Source: Sphingobium sp.
GTDB taxonomy: Bacteria; Pseudomonadota; Alphaproteobacteria; Sphingomonadales; Sphingomonadaceae
DNA length: 64,000 nucleotides
NCBI GenBank assembly: GCA_003248935.1
Contig: QFQF01000002.1
Coordinates: 1-64,000 of the forward strand
Reading direction: 5' to 3'
The notes beneath the pieces are model-generated. The model was given only the letters and a program-made list of their open reading frames with translations. It did not search any database and was not told the origin of the DNA. This document shows, piece after piece, positions 58,840 through 64,000 of the stretch; position 1 is the first letter of the stretch; each line of letters starts with the position of its first letter. The translations under genes and the position numbers were made by a program.

Positions 58840-59862
58840 TCAGTCGAACAGGCCGTCCTGCGCGCCCTCCGGCGGATTGAGGCCCAGATGCTTCCAGCCC
58901 GGGCCGTTGAGGCAGCGGCCGCGCGCGGTGCGGGCGATGAGGCCCAGCTGGATCAGATAGGGTTCGATCACTTCCTCGATCGTGTCGCGCGGTTCGGAGA
59001 GGCCGGCGGCCAGCGTCTCCACGCCCACCGGTCCGCCACGATAGATGTCGGCGATCATCATCAGGTAGCGCCGATCCATGAGGTCGAGACCCAGATGGTC
59101 GACGTCGAGCCGGTTGAGTGCCGCGTCGGCGACCTTCGCATCGACCCGCGCGGCGCCCGCGACATTGGCGAAGTCGCGCACCCGGCGCAGCAGCCTGCCC
59201 GCGATGCGGGGCGTGCCGCGCGATCGCCGGGCGATCTCCGTCGATCCGTCGTCGGTCATCGCAAGGTCGAGCAGGCGCGCGGCGCGCCGCACCACCAGTT
59301 CCAGTTCCGGGACCGTGTAGAATTGCAGGCGCACCGGAATGCCGAAGCGGTCGCGCAACGGCGTCGTCAGCAGGCCCTGCCGCGTCGTCGCACCGACCAG
59401 CGTGAAGGGCGGCAACTCGATCCGGACCGAGCGGGCCGACGGTCCCTCGCCGATCATCAGGTCGAGCGCGCGGTCCTCCATCGCCGGATAGAGGATTTCC
59501 TCCACGGCGGGATTGAGCCGGTGGATCTCGTCCACGAACAGCACGTCGCCCTCGTCCAGGTTGGTGAGCAGCGCGGCGAGGTCGCCGGACTTGGCGATCA
59601 CCGGGCCGGAGGTCGCGCGGAAGCCGACGCCCATCTCCTTCGCGACGATCTGCGCGAGCGTGGTCTTGCCAAGGCCCGGTGGCCCGAAGAACAGGACATG
59701 GTCCAGCGCCTCGCCGCGCGCCTTCGCCGCCTGGATGAAGATGCGGAGATTTTCCCGCGCGCCCTTCTGCCCGATGAATTCGTCGAGCGACTTGGGGCGC
59801 AACGCGGCGTCGACATCCTCGGCGCGGCGGGCGGGGGTGATGATGCGGTCAGGCTCGGTCAC
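58840..59862 (-). CDS. ruvB: Holliday junction branch-migration helicase RuvB
   Basis: A 340-residue AAA+ motor. Walker A FFGPPGLGKTTLAQI, Walker B VLFVDEIHRL, sensor region GATTRQGLLTTPLRDRFGI, and the C-terminal winged helix ending GRCLNGPGWKHLGL. It pulls DNA through the RuvA-bound Holliday junction. ATGA overlap with ruvA. Confidence 0.97.
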   Translation of the reverse strand: MTEPDRIITPARRAEDVDAALRPKSLDEFIGQKGARENLRIFIQAAKARGEALDHVLFFGPPGLGKTTLAQIVAKEMGVGFRATSGPVIAKSGDLAALLTNLDEGDVLFVDEIHRLNPAVEEILYPAMEDRALDLMIGEGPSARSVRIELPPFTLVGATTRQGLLTTPLRDRFGIPVRLQFYTVPELELVVRRAARLLDLAMTDDGSTEIARRSRGTPRIAGRLLRRVRDFANVAGAARVDAKVADAALNRLDVDHLGLDLMDRRYLMMIADIYRGGPVGVETLAAGLSEPRDTIEEVIEPYLIQLGLIARTARGRCLNGPGWKHLGLNPPEGAQDGLFD

Positions 59863-60464
59863 TTCGCCGCCTTCCGCAGGGCGAGGCGGACCAGAGCGTC
59901 GAGGGTGGCGTCATCGCCGATATCCGCTTGCGCGGCGGCGACGGCGGTGCTGGCCTCGGCGGGTTTGAAGCCGAGATTCTGGAGGGCTGAGATCGCGTCG
60001 GCCCCATAACCGCCGGAGCTTGCCAGGACCGCGCCGGTCGCGACCCCGCTGCCCGCCGGGGCGGCGCCGATCTTGTCCTTCAGTTCGTTGACGATGCGCT
60101 GGGCGAGCTTCGGGCCGACGCCGTTGGCGCGGGCGACCATCGCCTTGTCGCCCATCGCGACCGCGCGGTGCACCTCCGCCGGTTCCAGCGCCGAGAGGAT
60201 GGCGAGCGCGACGCGCGATCCCACCCCCTGAACGCCGGTCAGCAGGCGGAACCAGTTGCGCTCCTCCGCCGTGGCGAAGCCCATGAGACGGATCGAATCC
60301 TCCGCCACCAGCATTTCGGTATGGACGGTCACGGCTTCGCCCACCGGGCCGAGGGCCGAGAGCGTGCGGGCGGACGCGCCGACGAGGTAGCCGACGCCGC
60401 CCACGTCGATCACCGCATGGTCGATGCCGGTGCTGTCCAGCCGTCCCTTGAGCTTCGCGATCAT
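59859..60464 (-). CDS. ruvA: Holliday junction DNA helicase subunit RuvA
   Basis: A 201-residue junction-binding protein: MIAKLKGRLDSTGIDHAVID (OB domain), helix-hairpin-helix block FRLLTGVQGVGSRVALAILS and ARANGVGPKLAQRIVNELKD, and a C-terminal domain that contacts RuvB. ruvC is encoded separately about 3 kb to the right on the same strand. Confidence 0.97.
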   Translation of the reverse strand: MIAKLKGRLDSTGIDHAVIDVGGVGYLVGASARTLSALGPVGEAVTVHTEMLVAEDSIRLMGFATAEERNWFRLLTGVQGVGSRVALAILSALEPAEVHRAVAMGDKAMVARANGVGPKLAQRIVNELKDKIGAAPAGSGVATGAVLASSGGYGADAISALQNLGFKPAEASTAVAAAQADIGDDATLDALVRLALRKAAK

Positions 60465-60528
60465 CAGAGGGGCTTAGCCATGTTCATGGTTCGTTTCCAC
60501 TGCAAAACGCATGGGCGGGCAAAGCGGA

Positions 60529-61878
60529 TCAGGGCGCGTCCGTGGCGGCAGGCCGGGCGACCGCGCGGCGCCTGTGCAGGTGCAGGCCCAGGGTCAGGAG
60601 CAGCAGCAGGCCGAAGGCGGCGGCGGACGTCCTCGTATCCTCGATGATGAACCCCGCGAGCAGCAGGCCGTTGAGCGCGAGCGCGGCGAACGCGGGCAGG
60701 GGGAAGAGCGGCATCCGGTAGGGGCGCTCCAGTTCCGGTTCGCGCCAGCGCAGGACGATGGCGGCGACGTTGACCGACAGGCCCATGGCGGTCAGCAGCG
60801 AGGCGCTGAACGCGATCAGCAGGTCATAGACGCCGACCGTCGCCAGCAGCGCGGCGACCGCCGCCGTCAGCACGAGGGCGAGGCGCGGGGTGCCGTTCTC
60901 CGCGACGCTGGACAGCGCGGAGGCATCTTCGTCGCGGGCGATGGCGTAGAGCACGCGCGGAAACTGCATCAGCATGGAATTGGCGATGGTGGCGACGGAG
61001 ACCAGCGAGACGATGGTGACGAGCAGGTCGGCCGCGCCGCTCGAACCGCCGAACGCGCGCTCGGCGGCATCGGCGGCGACCAGCGTGCTGCCCGCCATTT
61101 CCGCGGGGCTCAACGTCCGCAGCAGGGCCGCGTTCATCAGCACATAGACCGCCGTTACCAGCAGGATGCCCGTGCGCGTCGCGCTGACGATCGCCTTGCG
61201 GGGATCGCGCATCTCCTCCGAATAATAGATGGCCGCGTTCCACCCGGTATAGGTGGTGACGATCGCGCGCATGGCGATGATGATGGCCATCCAGCCGATC
61301 GGCGCGACCGGTGACGCCGCCGCGGCGTCCGGCGCGGGACCGTGCGGCACCGCGAGCAGCAGGACGATGAGGCCGCAGTAGATCAGCGCCTTCACTGCGC
61401 TGCCGACCTCCTGCGAGGCGCCGCCGACGCGGGTGCCGAACCAGTGGATGATGCCGGTGGCGAGCGGCAGCATCGGGGCGACCACGCCGATCGGCAGGGC
61501 CGTTCCGATGCCGAGGCGGTGGAGATATTCGGCGAAGACCACGGCGATATAGGCGATCGCCGCGACATTGCCGAGCCAGTCGGTGACGCCGACGGCAAGG
61601 CCGATGAAGCGGCCGAACGCGCGCCGCGCGAAAATATAGGGGCCGCCGCTCAGCCGGACCGATGCGGCCAGTTCCATCGACGACATCGCGTCGATCCAGG
61701 CGAGCGCGCCGCCCGCGAGCCAGAGCAGCAGGATGAGGTCGGCGCGCGGCACTTCCTGCGCGACGATGCCGGGGGTGCGCATGATCCCCTGGCCGATGGT
61801 GCCGCCGATGATCGCGGCCACGCCGAACGCCGTGCCGAGCACGCGCAACAGGTGTCGCGATCCGGATGCCGCCGCCAT
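60529..61878 (-). CDS. APC-family amino-acid/polyamine permease
   Basis: A 449-residue transporter with about twelve helices. The first helix has the APC signature AAIIGGTIGQGIMRTPG; later helices include LSGGPYIFARRAFGRFIGLA. The substrate is probably an amino acid and cannot be resolved. It lies upstream of ruvA on the same strand with a 64-nt gap, so it could feed into ruvAB transcription. Confidence 0.88.
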   Translation of the reverse strand: MAAASGSRHLLRVLGTAFGVAAIIGGTIGQGIMRTPGIVAQEVPRADLILLLWLAGGALAWIDAMSSMELAASVRLSGGPYIFARRAFGRFIGLAVGVTDWLGNVAAIAYIAVVFAEYLHRLGIGTALPIGVVAPMLPLATGIIHWFGTRVGGASQEVGSAVKALIYCGLIVLLLAVPHGPAPDAAAASPVAPIGWMAIIIAMRAIVTTYTGWNAAIYYSEEMRDPRKAIVSATRTGILLVTAVYVLMNAALLRTLSPAEMAGSTLVAADAAERAFGGSSGAADLLVTIVSLVSVATIANSMLMQFPRVLYAIARDEDASALSSVAENGTPRLALVLTAAVAALLATVGVYDLLIAFSASLLTAMGLSVNVAAIVLRWREPELERPYRMPLFPLPAFAALALNGLLLAGFIIEDTRTSAAAFGLLLLLTLGLHLHRRRAVARPAATDAP

Positions 61879-61953
61879 TCGATACCCCCGCGCATCGTTC
61901 TATCGTATCGGCGCGGCGAGTCCATGCCGGGAAAGGGAGAGGGGCAGGGGGCG

Positions 61954-62901
61954 TCAGTTATAGGCGACGTTCCATTGCCGGATGGTCGCGACGCCGCTGC
62001 CCTTTACCGGTTCGAGGCCGGTGGTGACGCCGTTGAACCATTCCTCCCCGGTCAGCACGCCGCGCGCGACCAGGAAGGCGAAGGCGTCCTTGATGTCGAG
62101 CGTGCCGGACAGCAGGTCCGTGCCGCCCTCGTGCAGGAAGATGACGAACGCGTCGGCCTTCGTGACGGTCCAGCTGCGCCCGGCCGGGTCGACATAAGTG
62201 CCGATCGCGGTGCCGGTCCGCGCATAGCTGAGCGTGGGCGGCGCGGCATGGTTGAGGAAACCGATCTCCAGCTTCGTGCTGAAATCCTTCGCCGCCGCCG
62301 TGACGAAGGATTCAGTCAGGATGTTGTACTCCCCGTTGCCCGACAGGGTCATGTCGAACGTCAGGCTGAGGGTGGTCAGATCCCTGATCCTGCGCGGCTG
62401 CATGGTCGCGGCGGTGTTGGCCGACAGATAGTTGCCGAACGCGACGTAGTGATAGCCGTAGACGCCGCAGCCCTTCGCCGTCGGATAGTGATCCGGCGCC
62501 ATGGCGGAGATGATCACGTCATTGGGAAAGGTCGAGCGCAGCAGGCTGATCGTATCGACGATGTTGTCGCCGATGATGAGCGAACTGTCATAGGCGGTGC
62601 ACCAGGGCGCGGGATAGGCGAAATAGTCGCCGGGTGCGTAGAGCATGTTGTCCGACAGGACGAGCCGCTCCTCGGATGTTGAGGCTGTACCCGTTCCCGT
62701 TCCCGTTCCCGTGCCCGTGCCCGTGTCTGTGGTGCTGGAGGCTGGCGTGGGCGTGGGGCTGGGGGTGGGCGTCGGTATCGTCACGCTGCCCTGCGCCGCC
62801 GCAGAAGAGCCGCTGCTCGCCGCATCGTCGCCGCCACCGCCGCATGCCGCCAGGGCGCCAGCCATCAACCCCAGAACCGAGGCCGTCCAAACAGATCTCA
62901 T
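61954..62901 (-). CDS. Lipoprotein with Thr/Gly repeat linker, possibly GH12-like
   Basis: A 315-residue lipoprotein: signal peptide with lipobox LAAC, then low-complexity linkers rich in Thr-Pro and Thr-Gly, then a globular C-terminal domain of about 230 residues (YPAPWCTAYDSSLIIGDN; LTLSFDMTLSGNGEYNILTE; TVTKADAFVIFLHEGGTDLL). Alternating strands and the YNILTE/FVIFLHE pair faintly resemble a GH12-type beta-jelly-roll, which would make it a surface glucanase, but I am not sure. ATG 62901 starts the lipoprotein signal. Confidence 0.6.
   Translation of the reverse strand: MRSVWTASVLGLMAGALAACGGGGDDAASSGSSAAAQGSVTIPTPTPSPTPTPASSTTDTGTGTGTGTGTGTASTSEERLVLSDNMLYAPGDYFAYPAPWCTAYDSSLIIGDNIVDTISLLRSTFPNDVIISAMAPDHYPTAKGCGVYGYHYVAFGNYLSANTAATMQPRRIRDLTTLSLTFDMTLSGNGEYNILTESFVTAAAKDFSTKLEIGFLNHAAPPTLSYARTGTAIGTYVDPAGRSWTVTKADAFVIFLHEGGTDLLSGTLDIKDAFAFLVARGVLTGEEWFNGVTTGLEPVKGSGVATIRQWNVAYN
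62690..62731. repeat. Hexanucleotide tandem repeat in lipoprotein linker
   Basis: Seven units of six bases: CCCGTT three times, CCCGTG three times and one degenerate TCTGTG, encoding alternating Thr-Gly on the minus strand. A neighbouring GT-rich stretch encodes Thr-Pro. Because units are six bases, slippage would change linker length without shifting the frame. Confidence 0.85.
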
Positions 62902-63068
62902 CGAATTGCCTACCGCAAGTGTCGCCGGCCCCGCGCCGGACGACAGCACAGCCGCAATGGCCCGATCGTAGTAAATTTCGGGCTAACGCCAGCTTCGTTC
63001 TGGAAGGAATTCTGCTTTTTTCTTATTAACTTAGCGCAAGATTTTCAGTCCGGGAGCGCAACGATCGG

Positions 63069-63584
63069 CTACCCCCGCGGAATACGGCGGGCGCTGGCCA
63101 TGTGATGCGCATGGGTGATCGCGACGGCCAGTGCGTCCGCGGCGTCCGATCCGGCGATGGTAATGCCGGGCAACAGCCGCTCGACCATTGCGTGTACCTG
63201 TTCCTTGCTGGCGTTGCCGACGCCGACGACCGATTTCTTGACCAGCCGCGCCGCATATTCACCGACCGCGATGCCCGCGCGTGCCGCGTTCAGCAGGACG
63301 ACGCCGCGCGCCTGCCCCAGCTTCAGTGTCGATTGCGGGTTGCTGTTGACGAATACCTCCTCGACCCCCGCGCCATCGGGCCGGTGGGCGAGGATCAGGT
63401 CGGTGAGCGCGGCGTCGAGCGCCAGCAGCCGCGTGGCGAGCGGCGCCTTCGCATCGGTCCTGATCTGTCCGTTGGCAATGTGGGAGAGGCGGTTGCCGTC
63501 GGCCAGGATGACGCCCCAGCCGGTGGAGGCCAGCCCGGGATCGAGGCCGAGGATGACGCGCGGCGCTGGACGGGCCAGGGTCAG
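63069..63584 (-). CDS. ruvC: Holliday junction resolvase RuvC (apparent CTG start)
   Basis: A 171-residue RNase H-like nuclease that cuts RuvAB-bound junctions. Catalytic acids in ILGLDPGLASTGWG (Asp), AGVEEVFVNSN (Glu) and AGSDAADALAVAITHAHH (Asp pair). No ATG, GTG or TTG lies in frame between the antisense-only region and the fold; the codon overlapping the yebC stop (CTGA) is CTG at 63584, five bases after GGAGAAG. It gives TLARPAPRVILGLD, the usual length. I therefore call a CTG start. Confidence 0.88.
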   Translation of the reverse strand: MTLARPAPRVILGLDPGLASTGWGVILADGNRLSHIANGQIRTDAKAPLATRLLALDAALTDLILAHRPDGAGVEEVFVNSNPQSTLKLGQARGVVLLNAARAGIAVGEYAARLVKKSVVGVGNASKEQVHAMVERLLPGITIAGSDAADALAVAITHAHHMASARRIPRG

Positions 63585-64000
63585 CCCAGCTTCTCCATCA
63601 CCGCGTCCGACACCTCGTAGTTGCCCCAGACGGTCTGCACGTCGTCGTCGTCGTCGAGCGTGTCGACCAGCTTCAGCAGCGTGCCGGCATTGCTCTCGTC
63701 CAGCTCGACCGTCGTCTGCGGCTTCCACGCGAGCTTCGCGCTTTCCGCTTCGCCCAGCGTCCCCTCGAGCGCCTTGGCGACCTCATGCAGGGCGTCCATC
63801 GCGGTCCAGATCTCATGCTCGTCGTCGGACGAGGACACGTCCTCCGCCCCGGCCTCCAGCGCTGCCTCGAACACCTTCTCCGCGTCGCCGACACCGGCCG
63901 GATAGGTGATGAGGCCCATGCGGTCGAAGCCGTGGCTGACCGCGCCCGACGCGCCGAGGTTGCCGCCATTCTTCGAGAAGGCGGTGCGGACGTTGGTCGC
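63581..64000 (-). CDS. yebC: YebC/PmpR-family transcriptional regulator, partial
   Basis: The C-terminal 139 residues of a YebC-family protein (SKNGGNLGASGAVSHGFDRM; VWGNYEVSDAVMEKLG); the N-terminus lies beyond the right edge of the window. YebC proteins act as DNA-binding regulators or in translation of proline stretches and normally precede ruvC in alphaproteobacteria, as here, with overlapping stop and start. Confidence 0.93.
   Translation of the reverse strand, partial: ATNVRTAFSKNGGNLGASGAVSHGFDRMGLITYPAGVGDAEKVFEAALEAGAEDVSSSDDEHEIWTAMDALHEVAKALEGTLGEAESAKLAWKPQTTVELDESNAGTLLKLVDTLDDDDDVQTVWGNYEVSDAVMEKLG

Noticed and set aside
58818..58843. CTGACGGC/GCCGTCAG hairpin overlapping the end of ruvB
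   Set aside because: Partly inside the coding end and lacks a U-tract.

Overview
The window looks like a chromosomal stretch of a high-GC alphaproteobacterium of the Sphingomonadaceae (Sphingomonas-like). The evidence is the gene content and order (ybgC-tolQRAB-pal, yebC-ruvC, ruvAB, dnaN, argG), sphingomonad-specific small families (DUF5818, DUF6961, DUF6437-like) and strong GC bias. Family names are from recall of motifs; no database search was possible.

Positions 1 to about 24,810 are a mosaic of mobile DNA. It opens with the C-terminal scrap of an ArdC-like antirestriction protein. Next is a compact arsenic operon (arsR, LMW arsC, aqpS, glutaredoxin-type arsC, arsH) behind a clear ArsR operator. 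A convergent Tn554-like trio follows (two tyrosine recombinases plus a small coiled-coil TnpC-like protein). Then come conjugation remnants: a single-strand binding protein, a coupling protein missing its Walker A half, a complete-looking MobF relaxase/helicase, and a small minus-strand operon (secreted nuclease, DUF5818, DUF6961). The cargo at 13,359-20,311 is a tight three-gene operon: two unrecognised proteins and a 1595-residue protein with a Lon-like domain, an nSTAND ATPase, one membrane helix, a coiled coil and 16 WD40 blades. It is followed by four genes for secreted or membrane proteins, two sharing a GTYxCAQGLT motif. An internally deleted IS3-family element with intact terminal repeats (24,295-24,808) closes this region.

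From about 24,990 the sequence is ordinary chromosome: an ICMT-like membrane methyltransferase, DUF1345 protein, argG, a sulfotransferase, a manganese exporter under a yybP-ykoY riboswitch, a divergent bdcR/bdcA pair with paired operators, a DUF3011 protein, a cyclopropane-fatty-acid-synthase-like enzyme, a molybdopterin oxidoreductase with its cytochrome b, an outer-membrane barrel protein, rlmN, a GH27 glycosidase, a class A beta-lactamase with a Cys69-Cys238 pair, vapBC, dnaN, a ferredoxin-NADP reductase, a PAS-GGDEF-EAL-PilZ protein, M28 and M16 peptidases, the Tol-Pal cluster, ruvBA, an APC permease, a lipoprotein, ruvC (apparently starting at CTG) and the 3' part of yebC running off the right edge.

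The most promising undescribed system is the three-gene Lon-like/nSTAND/WD40 operon. Its architecture is that of an NTP-driven sensor-switch of the biological-conflict type, and it sits in mobile DNA. Its two partner proteins and the secreted proteins downstream have no function I can name.
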